From: Rhopalosiphum padi
Taxonomy: Eukaryota > Arthropoda > Insecta > Hemiptera > Aphididae
DNA: 64,000 nucleotides
NCBI RefSeq assembly: GCF_020882245.1
Contig: NC_083597.1
Coordinates: forward strand, 63,404,152-63,468,151
Reading direction: 5' to 3'
Shown here: piece after piece, positions 36,200 to 51,625 of the stretch
How the letters are laid out: each line of letters opens with the position of its first letter
How positions within the stretch are numbered: position 1 is the first letter of the stretch
Position numbers and translations under genes: made by a program
The notes under the pieces: generated by a model
Told to the model about the DNA's origin: nothing
Databases searched by the model: none
What the model saw: the letters and a program-made list of their open reading frames with translations, nothing else

Positions 36200-38555
36200 A
36201 AATCAAAATGTATAAATCGCATTTATCAAATTGAACCAAATAAATTGTAAAAAGATAATAACTTAAAATGGCTGAAACAGTTTAGCCCTTAATTTTTTAT
36301 ACAATTATAATATTTTAGATTTTAGGGCATTACTTTTGTTTATGGATTCTTATAAAGAAAGTATTTTAATAATTTATCGTAGTTGAGTAGTCGACATCAT
36401 AATAAATCAATAATATTATTAACTTGTATTTTCATAATAACGACTATGAAGCTCTATAGAACCTAACTCATTAGGTTAACCTAACTTAAGTTTTCTGTAA
36501 GTTGAGATAACGAGTGCTAAATAAAATAGTGTTGGACATAAATATCAAGGAACATAATATGCATCCGCTCAAATAAGGTGTTTACAGATGACTAGACGAT
36601 GATATAACACAATTTATTTACATTGTTTTTCAACTGTTTTGATAAATTATTTTAACAATTTAAAGTGTTTCAAACAAAAATAGTTCCACATGTCTATGGA
36701 GAATTGAAAAAGTATAAAATAAACACGTGTAATACCTATAAATGTACAAAAACACATAGGTATACAATTTATTGTATTTTTTTTATGTTTTATGGAGACC
36801 ATTAAAGACACAAAAATATAAAAAGTAATCGATAGAATCTGATAAAAATAACAAATAAATATTTTTTCTCCCGAAAATACACAACAGCGTATAAAGTATA
36901 TAAATTGTTAAAATATTTGTATAATAGTATACTGTTTTCAAAATGTGATGCAATGCATTTTTTATGGGAGTGGGATTTGGGACTTTCGCGTCAATAAATA
37001 TAAAGTATTTAACCCACTATACACGAATTTTCTATTTCATTATCAATTTATTTTTTATTTTTAATAACGGACATAAATAGACATCGATTCCACTCGAGTT
37101 CAGCACGAGGCGTTAGATATCATATAGGAATAGAACTGTGTGAAGAGCTGAAGAAGTAAAAAAAAAAAAAATAAGCTCTAGAGAAGTATTAATATACGCA
37201 CTGATACTATACAGACATAGCATAAAATACTTTTGGTTTTTATTGCGGCACTGCTGTTATAATAAGATGTTATATGTTTTTGCTGCTTTGTATGACACAT
37301 AACAATATGCAGTAAAAATCACAAAGGTACGGTATTACGAATAACCCAGCTGTGTATGCGAAAAACATCATAGTACAAGATTTAAAATGACAGAAATAAA
37401 CATTTTTATTTTAGTTTTAAAATTGGTATTTTGTTTTGTAAAGTCGATATTTAAAATATTTAAATTTTCTTCAAAACGTTTTAAACCACGTAATTTAAAA
37501 AAAAAAATGTTCACAAGCTGCGTCGGAACAAAGATTGCCTTTTTTTTATATAATTATGTATAAACTAATATGTATATATACTTGTCCTTTGGGGTCCTTG
37601 AGCTCTTCATTAAAACCATGATCAATACTGAAATGTAAAATAAAGTAATAATGCGTTAGAACGAACACCGTTTTTTTTTTTAACTTTGTTTTCGCCTTAA
37701 ATATTTTTTTTTTAAAGAATGAACTCATTAATCTTTAAAAATACTTAATATAACACTCGCGTTTTATTTTTCTACGTCTTTGCGGCTCAACAAATGGCAA
37801 CAATATACGTTTAATTAGTCCCCGAAGTTAGAAAAAGGTCTTCGCTCACGTGCGCCTATATAGTATATAATATATACAGTAATATAATAGTATATGATAT
37901 ACTATGAGTGTGTTTAACAAATGGTTCCTGTTAAGACATCAATTTGATGTTAATCAAAGAATTTGAATTTTTTTTTTGAAATAACGGGCTGGCAAAACCA
38001 TTGCATTCTTTACCAAATATTATGTATGCATGACTATGATTATGATCAGTAAATCTAGAATGGTTATATTGTTATATTATTAACACGCGGCATACGGTAG
38101 ATTTCTTCTCATAGCGCGTAGTTATATATTATTTATAATATTGTATTAAGGATAAATAAGTCGATTTTTGTACGAATATCTACATGTAGAAATTAAAGTT
38201 ATAAGAAACTTTTACTCGTCAATAGATAATTTGTTGGACAAGAGTCATAATAATATAATAGAGCTAATTGGCTGTTTAGACCGTTATAAATCGAATTCCA
38301 TCATAGTCGCTGACTAAAAGCTAATAAAAAAAAAAAATCAAATTTACAGTTCAACCAAAGCGACTTTGTTTTTATTTTCCGAATTAAGTGCCTAATCAAA
38401 GGTAATAAATAATTTATTTTCCTAATGAGTTCACGGCTAAGTTATACCCAAATGGCAAAATAAATGTACGTTGGTATAGACTATAGTAAGTATACCCAAC
38501 AGTCAACAATTAGTAGGAATCCTGGACGACTTAGTAATGTTAAGATCAGTAGTCA

Positions 38556-38590
38556 CAGTGGCGTAAACAAGAATTTGAAAGGTGGAAATA
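38556..38590 (+). mobile_element. Transposon terminus fragment (CAGTGGCGTA type)
   Basis: Begins CAGTGGCGTAAACAAGAATT, the same terminus style as the inverted end at 29494. No partner end or target duplication was located. Confidence 0.35.
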
Positions 38591-39431
38591 ACCAATATTA
38601 TGTTATTATTAGTCTTATTTTTATCTCATTAATATTATAATTAAAAACTATACTATATTGAGCATATTGTATGACGACCTGTATAATATAAATGTTTACA
38701 AACAAGTTTTGTATGTTATAAATTTTAAATTTTAAAAACTAAGTTTAAACTAATGATAGTATAATAGTTAATTATATACATTTTATTGTAGTGTAATATT
38801 AACTTGGTTTTTATTACTTTTTTTTTCAACTATCAATGTGATTTATTATCCATAATGACTAATAGGTAAGTTCTATTAATTCCAACTGTTATAATTTTAC
38901 TTATATTTTATTTTAATATTTTTTCATTAGATAATATTTAGTTAAATAAAATTATCTCATAGGTACTCACAAAATATTTAGTCATAATAAATTTCTTAAA
39001 ATAATAAATTATATATAAAAATATACTGTTCAATTAAAACTTTTAAAAACTGCTGTGTAAATTGTTAGATAAATAGGTCCCTAGTCTTGTTTTTATTATT
39101 TTAGCTGCGCACGTGTAAAGTTACGTCATATACTCATATTTTATCGTAAATGTTTATATATTTAATTTATCATTAAAATGTATAATTTAAAAAAAATTAT
39201 ATACAACACAAACGGCATTTTTTCAAAATTAATTTAACACAAAAGCATTATCTGTAAATTTTAAAACAATATCAAATAATAAAATAGTGTGATAATAGTG
39301 TTCATATGGGATTGAAACTTCGCTCTACTGTTACAGGTAATAATAATAATTTAAATGACGTATACTATAGTATAATATATATACTACGTATAACTATAAA
39401 AAAACATAATATTAATATTTTATAATTTCTA

Positions 39432-39472
39432 TGTGGCGTAGCCAGGACTTTTTTTTTGGGGGGGGGGGGTAA
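39432..39472 (+). mobile_element. Transposon terminus fragment with poly-T/poly-G
   Basis: TGTGGCGTAGCCAGGAC followed by T and G homopolymers. This layout is common at ends of insect non-autonomous DNA elements. It is close to the CAGTGGCGTA type above. The other end was not found. Confidence 0.35.
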
Positions 39473-40371
39473 TTTGTTTTATAGTAGAGCCATATGGAAA
39501 TAAATTGGGTCATTTTTTATGGTGCGTTAAACTTCATAATGTCAGTATAGTTACAGATAAAATTTACTTAATTTGTGGTATAACATAATATTATAGCTAA
39601 ATTTTATATAATAGGTACCTACATGGCTATATAAAACTCAATGATGTAACTTGATGAAGTATCTCCTATGAAAACAATCTATTTACAGCCGATTACCTTA
39701 TTCTAATATACCATGACATGCTCAGTGCTCATCTCCTTTTTTGTTTTATAATACTCTAATTTTTGAAATTTTTTAGTATTAGATGGACCTTAATTTTTAA
39801 TACTTTCTTAGATTTTTTTATGCTATTCAAGGAGTATTCAAAGACGACTTCAGAAAACACAATTATTGTTTTATATTATAATTTAAATTTTAAATTTATT
39901 AAAATAAGTTAAGAATAAAATATCAATAATACGTATTGCGTTTTTAGCCACATTAATTTATTTTTATTTTTCTCTTTCTATATTTTATTCTACAATTATT
40001 TTTTATGTATATTGTAATCTTTCATCGTGCTTGTTTGCGCTGATATATATATATATATGTAATATAGTATATTAAAATATACTATAAATGATACACGAAA
40101 AATAAAAAAATAACATCGCACGACTGTCGTAATGTCGTGTACTCATGTGTACCTAATAGTGTATAGTACTAAAAATACAATTGACATGTTACATATAGCA
40201 ACATGGTTATTATAACGATAAAATAAATACGCCCAACAGACACGCAGAAAAAGATACTGCAAATACTCGTTAATCGTAATAATACTTAATACAGTTATTT
40301 GTCAATAATTGACAGTAATGCTATCAACATTCAGTAGTATTGTAGTGAACACTAAATAACAGTAATTTGTA

Positions 40372-40972
40372 TACTGGGTGATTCTATTATCGAACAACAC
40401 TCATTATTTTAAATATATTAACGTTTCTGAAAATATATTTTTTTACATAATCTCTAGTCGAAGTAAAACAATATTTATTCAAAAAAATCTTATTTTTTCG
40501 TTTTTTTTAATTATTACTTTTTTGAATGATAATATGTATTTTAATTTCATATTCGGAGGTAGAATATTTTTTAGAGTATATCGATATACATAAATATAAA
40601 AATTCGGACTAGTAGTTTATGAGTTATAGGTATTTAAAGTTTAGGCGAGCGGATTAGTGGTACGAAAATACGCTGCAAAATGTTGGTCTACTACTCCGCT
40701 CATCTAAACTTTAAATACTTATAAATTAAAATTCATGAACTACTCGTCCGAATTAAAATTTTTATACATCAAAATACTACGAAAAATATTCTACTTCGGG
40801 ATATGAAATTAAAAATGTACATTGTCATTCAAAAAAGGAATAATTAAAAAAATTACAACGAAAAAAATAGTTAAATTCGCTGAATGGAAATTATGTAAAA
40901 AAAAAAATATTTTCACAAACGTTAATAGAATTTAAAATAACGAGTGTTGTTCAATAAAAGGATCACTCCGTA
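40372..40972. mobile_element. 601-bp foldback MITE, almost entirely palindromic
   Basis: The left terminus TACTGGGTGATTCTATTATC matches the right terminus reverse complemented, TACGGAGTGATCCTTTTATT. The inverted similarity continues through the whole element: GAACAACACTC, ATTAACGTTT, TTTTTTGAATGA, TTTCATAT, AAAGTTTAG and others recur in both arms, leaving a spacer of about 20 bp near 40670. It is flanked by TA/TATA, which suggests Tc1/mariner-type TA targeting, though TA is too common here to prove it. No coding frame. A decayed relative sits in GFM2 intron 4. Confidence 0.85.
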
Positions 40973-42226
40973 TATTATTATAGGTACATCATTAGTACAG
41001 CTATGCGACTAGCGAAAAAAATCATAATATGAATGATGGCGTATACAATAGAAAAATAACGTTCGGGACGTACTTTTTGTTGTACGATGAACATAGATAA
41101 TAACATAATATATTGTTATTAGGAGATCTGAGATAGCTAATATTTATATATTATTGTTATGTACGATTTTTAGGTCATACAAATCATGACCATTGCAGTA
41201 TTGTATAATTTATAAAATATATGTCGTTTTTGATTTACCTGTACCTACACATTTATTTTACGATCATAAATTTAAAATTTATGTGACTGCTGGTTGTTTT
41301 ATTATGTGTTGTTCAATGTAATTTCAGAGAAACAAAATAATATTCCAAGTGGCTTATAACTAAGAATTAAGATGATCATTGTGAAATGAATACACAAAAC
41401 TCTATGTGCTTCTAATTTAATAATTTATTATAGTACCAAACTATATATAAAAATAAAATAATACATATTCACAAAATATTAGAGATACATAAATATTAAA
41501 ACCGTTATGTACAAAGCTATAAAATCATATTTACGATTTTATATATTTATTTAAATTAGATATCATAACGAAACTATAGGAACTATAAGAAATAACAATT
41601 ATTTATCATTGATTACGAATTATCTGCAATTGTTTTAATTGCGAATATGATCTGCGAGAATTTTTAAGTCACTATTAATAGCATAGTTTATGATTTTTGT
41701 TTTCAGGTATTATCGTGATTTTTTTTTATAAACTTTTGTTTTATATTGGCAGACTGTAATGTTTAATCTGATATATTGAACTTAAATATTTTGTGAACAT
41801 TTGTTACCTACGTAGTTTAATGTATAAACATTGATTTCCGGACAAATAGTAATATTATTAACAAACAATAATTATAAAGGTTATAAATGAATTGAGTAGC
41901 ACATCAATACTTTTCGAGGTGCCCGCGGCTGCTCTACGTCACAAAGAAATTTAATTTCAAATCATCATAATAATTTAAATTAAAATAAAACAATATATAT
42001 TATAACACAGTCATTCTAAAATAAATTCTTAACAACAATAATATTGTACTAAACTACTTAATATCGACACCTTTGAATAATGTAAAACTTATAAATTAAA
42101 TTCTCAAACCCAATGATAATCCATCATATTATGTATGCATCTGTTACTTCCGGTTTTAAAATACATAACCTGCATCGACATTCTAATACAAAATAGTATT
42201 ACATACATTTCTTTCCGATTTCACTT

Positions 42227-42267
42227 CTACTACTACTACTATTATTATTATTATTATTATTATTATT
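42227..42267. repeat. (TAC)n-(TAT)n trinucleotide microsatellite
   Basis: A TAC repeat block passes directly into a TAT block. It creates a poly-tyrosine open frame that should not be read as a gene. Confidence 0.85.
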
Positions 42268-45246
42268 GTAACTCCTTCCTTTCTGTTCTCACCACAGTCT
42301 CATTCAACACAATTAGCATTCCAGTTTTTAAGATTACTATCTTAACATAATGCATTAATGCACAATACTAATACTATTTTATATTATTTATTGGTACTCA
42401 AGTATAATGTACAATACACAATACGCATTGACATATGTTTACTGTTTTTCGCGTAAAAAAGATAAAGTATATTATTTTACCGTTGGTACCTATTTTGCAC
42501 TGCATTAATAATTAAAATGTAAATATGTACACCAAATGTCAATTATACGCATTGTACCTATGTACTATTGTACGCGCCTAGTTATACATTCAAAGTGCAC
42601 ACAACTTAATAAATTAAATTTAAATCGTCATAAATAATTTAAATTTTACCTAAAAAAATTATTAAAACCTATTTCGACAACGTCGAATAACAATATACTC
42701 TTCTAAAATCAATATAGCTGCGCGTTGGTTACGGCAGTTCCCAAATGTTTAGAATGGAATAGCGGGACGACATTTTAAAATGAAAAACTATCGAAATATT
42801 TTTACGTCCATATATTTTATCATTTGATACTATACATTGTAGTTTACTGGTTCTAGGTTCACGTGTTATGAATAAATTGTGCACTGTGCGGCTGTGCGTC
42901 AAAATACGTTTTAGTTCATCGTCGCAACGAGTCGACAATTGATTTTTACATTTCGTGAACTCATCTATATGACTGTCGTGCCATTATAACCGATAGCAGT
43001 ATGGCCCATATAGGTAAAAGGTCGTTTGTTCAACCGTTAATTAATTTTAATAACTTATATTAGATGCCTATATAGTACGAGTAACGTAACTATACCACCC
43101 GATGAGCTTCAAATTTATGTAGGTACCGGGGCCTTGGATTTTATCGTACTCATTCAAAAAATATATAATATAGTATATATTTAATATAAATGTAAGTATA
43201 TTGAATTATAGCGTTTTAGAAAAATCGTGTTTCAAAAATAAATATTTTTTAAAAACTCATTACTGCTGTAATAATATTATTATAATTTATGAGTATAAAT
43301 CGTATTTTTTGAATAGGTATATCGTATAATATAGTATTAAGATAAAAATACATTTTTAATAGGTTTAATATCTTGCTAAAAAAAAGGACTCAACCTGCGG
43401 CCGACAAGCTTTTATTTATGCGCTCAGAAAAAATTAAAGTTAAAAATCACAGTAATTTAAAAATTATATTTTTTTACAATATACAATACATAAATCATAA
43501 AATGTTATGTGGCTATTAAATTTATTTTTATCTTTTCTAAGATACTTTCCTTCTAGGTATCATAATTTTTGATTATCATTACGTTTATAAGTTCGTTTAT
43601 TATAATGTTACAAAAATAATATGCCTGTGACCCAAGTAAAACTGAAAAAGCTACAACTAAGGCCACAAATGATGATTGGCGTATGAATAATGTCTAGCAG
43701 TTTCCGCATTTCATATAGAAAAATTATATTTTATTTCAATTTTGATTAGCCGTGGCTTAGTATCTTTGATCAACAGCTCCGATTTTACAAATTTAGGCTT
43801 TAATAATATGTAGATACATGCTCGCCGTAATATTATATATAGTACATACCGTAAATTGTAAAATATGATGGTCGTAGAGGCATTTTACCGTACGCGAAGG
43901 ACTTGTGAATGAAAGCGTCATATCGTAGAGACATGGGTGGGGCAGACTTGTTAGTACTACTAACTTAGTATATTCAAACGGAGAAAACGTATACTAACTA
44001 ACATTTGTAACAACTATAAACGATATACCTCAAAGAGGCACCTATAGAAAATCTAAGATATCTAAACATAATATATTGGTATTTATGGGTATACCAAAAA
44101 TTCCAAAAAATAAAATTGTGTGTTTGAAATGCATTAAGATACGAAATATAGCAGACGAGTATACTTGGTGATTTACGATATAATTATTATAACAGTAAAC
44201 ATTAATTTGTCATTTGGATATATTTTTCTAAAAGTATTATTTATTTATAATCATTTATTTTTGAAAATTGAATAAGATATTTGCAATTCTGACATTTTAT
44301 AAAACTATCAGTTTAGCTTATTTTTTTTATTACCAAGTTTATAATTTAAACTAATTATTAAGTATTAACTTTTGACATTTAATGACAATACCTGTGTTTT
44401 TAATATTATAATCTAAAGCAGAATAATTTTATGTTAATACGCGGTTGTTCACTGTAGTGTTATAAAAAGCCAAAAGGTACCTAAGGGCTAAGATGATGCA
44501 AGAAGTATGCAAAAGAAAAATTGTAATTTTAAGTAGGGTAAGAAATATATATTGGTGTATATTATGTTGCAATAGTATTTAAATATCACCACGGTTTTGT
44601 GAAGAAGGCTGAAGGAGTGAACCAAAACTGCAAAACTTTCATGGATAGTTCTTTAGATCGTAAAATACTTTTATGTAGATGGTGTACCGTGTACATAAGT
44701 GGTGTAGGAGTGGGTATATCGTATATAGTAGATATATTAATTGTAATAGTAATCTTGAAAATTTAATATACGCTAGTTTGTAGTTAGCGTGTAGGACGTA
44801 GGTGTTCATAAGTTCTTGAACTTTTGCAATTAACAAAAAAAATGTATTGTTTTTAATTAAATTAATTAATTAAAATAATTATTTCAATTGAATGGTAGCT
44901 ATTATTGAATATTATAAAATATTCAAATTGACGTTACCATTATTGGTGCAAAACATGAAAATAATTAAAACCGTATATATAAGTATAAAACGATGTTCTA
45001 CATTTTTATAAAAACTATTGCATTTAATTACGTTTTGACCTTCAGAAAACGGGTTACGGATACGTCAGTGCGATAAACTGCATGTGCCAGGTGATTAATT
45101 CTAATGTAACACATGCAAATTTTAATCATTTTTCTTTTTTTTCTACGAACATTGGTTGTAATTTTGCATTATTTCAGCGGGCAAGCGAATAATTATTCGC
45201 ACATAACATTACTGATAAAATAATAATAATTGGACCTTTTAACCAA

Positions 45247-45266
45247 AATAATAATAATAATAATAA
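45247..45266. repeat. (AAT)n microsatellite
   Basis: A pure AAT trinucleotide tract of about seven units. Confidence 0.75.
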
Positions 45267-47921
45267 ATAGAAAAATTACCGATGTTTGCTGATACAATAT
45301 TATAATATTATATTAAAATTGCGCGTTTACTTATTATTATTAGATAGTATATATTATACATTAGATATTGCGTGAGTGTTTTAAATTGTAAGGGACATAT
45401 TATTATGATATAACTTAATAACTTACTATAAACTGTGTCCATTATTGTTACACCAACAGTTTAAAGCAACAAAACGACAAAAGTGTCATTCGCCCTTCAG
45501 GCACCCACCATCGACTTATATGGATTATTATTATTTTTTTAAGAACTCCAAAATCGTATTGTGTTGCTGTCGTCATTAATGCCAAGATATTATTAAACGT
45601 ATATAGAACCACGGGCTTAAATGTTTGTTACGAATACAAAGAGGATTATATACTTTATAATACAGTCGTAATTCACTCATTTTGGGAGCATAAACATTAT
45701 TATGAAATGATAACTGTTATATTTTAATTCGTTGTACCAACATGCCCGATGACTTATTGACTTTTGTGTGTAAAATTGTCTAAAGTTCAAAGTTATGTAT
45801 GAGTGTGTATATGAGCTGAGTATCAGTTACTACCAATGTAAATCAAACCTACGGTGGATTTGATACGGTGCCCTAGTGCGTGTTTAGTACTATTTTGTAA
45901 GTTATTTATAGGTTGAAAGTTGAAAGCGGTGTTTAGATGTTGTCTAGTTATTAGTTACCATCGATGTAAGTCGGACAGACTAGGCAATCCGTTCTTTATA
46001 TTTTGGTTTAAGTGTAATTTAATAATAAAAAAATATAAACAAAAAAAATTACACGTATCATGTGATATTATAATATTTTTACATAGAAAAAAGTACTTTT
46101 AAAAATAAATAACAATAATACTACAAAAGGAAACAAAAAACTAAACACGCAAATCCTATTATCACTAAAAAAAAGGAAAAGTCAAAGACGATATAAAGGA
46201 ATTAAAAGTTGGTATAACAATAAAATAATAATTAGATCTTAATTTAAATTTACGTTTTATTATGTAAGAATTCTAATAATTAAATTCCAGTTTACTGTTG
46301 GTTCAAAGTTTTCATTTTAAAACTAAATTAAATGTCATCTTTTGGAGCTATATTATATTATTAATAACTCATACTCATACTAACCAATTCCATGATATTC
46401 ACTCAAATAAATTTTACTAAATTCACTTAGAAACATTGTAGTTTTTAAACTTTTGAAAAATTGATTAGCCCAAACTCCATAAAGCCTTTTTTTTTTCTAC
46501 ATATTTTAATCTTAAAGCGGAGTACCTACGGGAATAAATATTTTTATAATTTGTTATTATTTCTATGTAGGATGTAGACACAGAGTATATACTCACGACC
46601 CTATATATAGTTGACTAAATATTAACCAAGTAATGTAACCATATATTTGTAAGATACTCGTTTGACGTATTTTTAATTTTTCATATACACGTGGCTATTA
46701 GTATATATATATAATATAATATATTATATATAGCTATATACATTAAACACAATAATATAACATATAATATGTGACTACTTCCCAACTTCTCGTACAAATA
46801 TGAAAAATAAAACGTGTTTTTTTCGGGTTTAAGTGGGTTGACAAATATTATATAAAAATAATAGTGGTTATCCATACACATTGAAACTATACACAGTAAA
46901 TGATTATTGATTTTTGTTCCGTAATAATTGCCGTTTCAGAAATGTAATTACTTAAGCAGTTAAGTATTATATAATATATCATTCGTTATACGTAAATTTT
47001 GTGCCAAGAATATATTTTCAGAGATGCAAAAAAACAACATAATATATGCCTATGTCTGTTACAAAATAGCTTAACTGCCATTTCAGTGCTATTAAAGTGA
47101 ATTAAAACTGGCGCGCGGTTGGGTCACTTCGACTTAATAATAATATTTAAGTTCAAAAAACGAATTATTAATACTTTTTTACTCATATAAACTTATTATA
47201 CTATTAAAGCATCGATAGATATTAAACACGGGAGCTGTACTTGATTGTATTTTATTTAATATCATTGATAACGTTATTGCTAGTTGACTATATCTATAAT
47301 CGATGTTAATATTAAGAATCATGTTTTCACTGTGCAATTAATGCAGTCGTCTATTCTGAAAGAAAAATAAAAAAAAACAATTTAATGTGTTGTTTACTAT
47401 GTTGTAAATTGAAAGAAAATACAATCAATGATATAAGTAATTGGTTCTACCGGTTATACAGGCATAGAGCACGAGGCATGTCGATTAATTTGAACAAAAT
47501 CAATTACTACCCTCGACCTCGGAACGAATTAATTTTATTTAAATGTAGGCGTAAGTTTTATGGACTTCAAACATATGGGTTAATTGCAATACCGTAAGAA
47601 AACAAAACCGTTTTGTTCTAATAATTAATAGTCCTTCAAACAATGTAAAAATAGGTATTAGAAACAAGTGTTTAATTATATTCAAATAGTATTCAGAATA
47701 ATTGAATGTCCAATAACTAGGTACCTAATATATTGATAATGCATTATGTTGTTTACTAATATAATATATGTACTAGAGAATCGGTTGATTTTATAATATT
47801 GTTACGATACACGATAATTTGTCTGAAAATACCTACTAATTATTAACACTAGTTAATGGTTGGTTAATAAATAATATTTAATTATATATAGGACTTTGGC
47901 GGACAAGCAATATTAAACACT

Positions 47922-47955
47922 TACACATACACACATACACACACACACACACACA
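47922..47955. repeat. (CA)n microsatellite
   Basis: A CA dinucleotide tract interrupted by two CATA units at its left. Confidence 0.85.
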
Positions 47956-48998
47956 ATAAATTACAATATTTAACTGGATTTAAGCATACTAGTCGATCAG
48001 TCGTCAAATAATGCTCACGATCTCCAAACATATATTTATGTAATATATTATTACATATTAATGTATTATTTATACCAATTTATACGAGCTAAATGTGTTA
48101 TATTGTATAATTATTAATACATATAGTATTTAATTTTAAAAGTTATATTTTTATAGTAAAGTCAATTTATATAACAATATACCTACGTTATATAATGTTA
48201 ATCTAATAAAATTGAATATTCAAAGTACTATAACTATTGACATGTAAATTATTTAAATTAAGTTATTTTATAATGTGAGTGCCTATATGAGTATATTTGT
48301 TTTTATATTAGTTTAAATAATTCAAATATTTTTTAATAACCTTTAGTTACAGATTTTGCGTTAAAGTTATAACTAAAAAAAAAAAAATTAACTTTAGGTA
48401 CGATTTTGATATTGATATAATACAGATCATGCGCTACATACATAATTAGTATATAACATCACATAAATTGAAATTTGTGTATATAGTATAAATGTATAAT
48501 ACCTATAATATTGTATTAATATTATGTATAAAGTTATAGGTTAGAAGTATTTAAATATATAAGTATGTATATTCTGGAAATAGCCTGACTATTATGTGGA
48601 TAGTTTATCATCGAAGAAAGTTTAAACTGTTAGTAAGGAAAGTTTATTTTATTATACTTATGATTTATATTTCCATGATTGTTATACAATTATAATTAAA
48701 ATAAAATACTCCTAATAACGATGCACTATACATTACATTTTATAATTTAAAAAATCATTAAATAAAGAAGTTCATTATTTTATTCATTACTAAATATAAC
48801 TAAAACTATGCCATACTGTTAGTATCCATATAATATGTTTTTAACATAATTTAATAGTACTATCAGTAATATCCAAAGTAGATACATATATTATAATTAA
48901 TAACAACTAAGTAATAACATTATTATATAAATATAAAAGTACTAACATGTTATGTTTTGAACACAAATTTCAATAAAATCAAAAAAAGATATACATAC

Positions 48999-49020
48999 AT
49001 ATATATATATATATATATAT
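48999..49020. repeat. (TA)n microsatellite
   Basis: An alternating A/T tract of about 11 units. Confidence 0.8.
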
Positions 49021-51625
49021 TTAAGGGTTTATTGATAATTTTTTAATTTTAAATATAATATGATTTTGTTTAACAAGGAATTACAAATATTTGTAGACGT
49101 ATAATATCGGTTAAAACTGTAACGAACAAAATATAGGAGCATAATAAATAATACCGAGTGTTCGTGGGTTTCATTTTCACACACCATTATTATGTTCAAT
49201 ACTATTTATTAGTTATAAATTTATAAATTTGAATCACATATTTTATATTATATATTATGGCATACAACACACGTCCCGCGAGTGTTGGTATATACATTTT
49301 AGGGTTATTACTTATTACATTATATAATATTATTCATTCAATCTCCCCAGTAGACCTTTAAATTAGTACGTTTATTTTATCAATTGAAAAAATTCAAATA
49401 TTTTTACAGGACACCAATAACATATTAAGCTATACAAATGTTTTGATTTCTTGACAATAAAAATATAAAATGATAACTTTATATTATTTTATCGAAAAGT
49501 GACTGTTATGTTTATTTTTAGCAATTATATTTTATATATTTTTTAGTAATGTAGTTATACATATTAAAATTGTTTGTATTGACTAATAATAACTGTCCAT
49601 ATTTTATACGTTCGTAATTATTGTAATATTATGGAAATGTTCATCATGATTGTCTCAAAAGTCAAAAGTAATAAATACTAAATAATATTAAGAAAATAAG
49701 CGTTAGTAACTATTTGCTTAGTTTCAATTCTTGTTTCGATTGAATCAAAAATGTATGAGAAACAATTTCTTGACAAAATACAGTTTACAGTTAAAAACAA
49801 TGCTAAAATTAACGTGTTTATTATTCACGTCCACGATATTATTATTCAATAACGACTTTTCAATCACTAATATTTAGTAATTTAAATAAAACTCAACATA
49901 AATAGTTTATATGATGATTGAATTCATAAATGCATATTATTGGTTAAATTAGTACAAGAATGTGCTATTATGATTATTATATTGAAAATATTTAATGGTT
50001 TATTATTTTTACGAATAACTTAGATTGATATAATAATACAAAGCTTTACTTAGAATCTTTTTTTGATTGTAGTGATTTGATAATACCATTAACCACTACC
50101 CTGTGCCGAGATGACAATACCGGTCTAATTACGTGAATCCGGTTAGGATTTTCGCACTTGATAATTTTATAGAAAAAAAAAAAAATTGTTAGTAAACATT
50201 AAAATAACTGTAAATACTAGTATAGGTATATTCGAATAAAAAAACATGACTCTAGTATAAAAAAATAGAAATTCTTATTTTTATGCGTATTTATGTTTTA
50301 TAATATACGTATAGGTATATTATATACTTCCCTGTCAGAAATGGATTTATTATTGCTTCTATAATACATATTATATACTTGAAGTTTTCCTCAATAGTAA
50401 TCACTAATCACGATTATAGGTGAGTTAAGCAGTTAAACTACACTAAAATATTTGATATGCGTTCATAATTGGAATTGAAATATAATATAATATACTCGTA
50501 TATTATATATTATATTATAAAACCAATATGTATATATATTGTATTATAATAAGTTATATTCTAACTATATGATGACATAAGAACTATATAATTATTCAAA
50601 ATTAAATACTAATACGTTTTATTTCTTTGTACAACACTTTTAAATAAAATATAATTATGAATATACTTATGTGTATTGTGTAAATGTTATATACATATAA
50701 TATACAACAAACATAATACTTACTGCATTATGCATTATATGCCGTACAGAAATGTTATACAAAACACAAGTGTTGAAGTAATAAGAAGAAATTATTATAG
50801 CATTGAAAATTTAGTTCTTACTGTTACTATAAAACGTCATTCACTATCACTATCATTTTATAGTAAATATTTATAAGCAATTTCTGAATTTATGTTAGCA
50901 TATTTTGATATGATATTATTCAGACATGCAAAATGATTTATTTAGTTTTATAATCTTACATTATTATTATTATTATGAGGTACAAGTGTTCTATGTCAAC
51001 TCAAACAAATTACATTGTGTGAAATATTTGAATAAGTAGCTTAGTTTTTTTTGTTGAAATAATATTTACAAGTTGGTACGTCATGTACTTGTACAATATA
51101 ATTATTAATGTAATATATAATATAGATATAATAATAACTAATAAACCATGATAATAAAATAAGAAGAAATTGTATTCACAATATCTTGCATTATTAGAAT
51201 CCTAAGTTCGGTGTAATATATGCATTGAAATTTGAAATTTTTTATTAATAATAATATTTGGCCATTCAGGACATTATTTGACTAAATATTATGTAAAAAG
51301 TTAAAATAATAACGAACGTAACTACAACCAAACTGTTGAATATAGTGTAAGTGTATTAGTATTTATTATTTTGGAAAAATATCTTATAGTTAGAGATTCT
51401 GAGCAACAGTGATGTTAACATAGTATAATGTTTTATCATGTATAATCGCGGTCAGTTTTTGTCTTTAAAGCCTACAAGATCCAACATACATTTTAAACGT
51501 CATACCTACATGTAGTTTAAAGTTGTAATTCTTTAATTTCATTTTTAGTTTTTGAATCATGAAATAATAACGAAAAAGCGATAAATTAATTAATAAGTAA
51601 ATACAGTTGAATATTGTCGTCTTTA

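Larger units (their letters stand above)
36200..40371. other. Gene desert, part 1
   Basis: AT-rich intergenic DNA with no recognisable exon. It holds two transposon-end fragments (38556-38590 and 39432-39472) and several poly-A/T runs. Confidence 0.4.
40973..51625. other. Gene desert, part 2
   Basis: About 10.6 kb of AT-rich DNA. It includes trinucleotide tracts at 42227-42267 and 45247-45266, a (CA)n tract at 47922-47955 and (TA)n at 48999-49020. Open frames at 42729-42938 (-) and 47385-47597 (+) were inspected and show no domain or supporting splice structure. No RNA gene was recognised. Confidence 0.4.

Noticed and set aside
36979..36988. GGGACTTTCG, resembling an NF-kappaB/Dorsal site near an immune-type protease
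   Set aside because: A single near-match about 2 kb from the start codon, with no counterpart near copy A; expected by chance.
42135..42350. 71-codon frame with a tyrosine run
   Set aside because: The run is translation of a (TAC)n-(TAT)n microsatellite.
42729..42938. 69-codon frame on the - strand
   Set aside because: It lacks an ATG at its 5' end, shows no domain, and no phase-compatible upstream exon was found.
47385..47597. 70-codon frame on the + strand (MCCLLCCKLKENT...)
   Set aside because: Composition is not clearly coding, and there is no domain, supported splice site or neighbouring exon.
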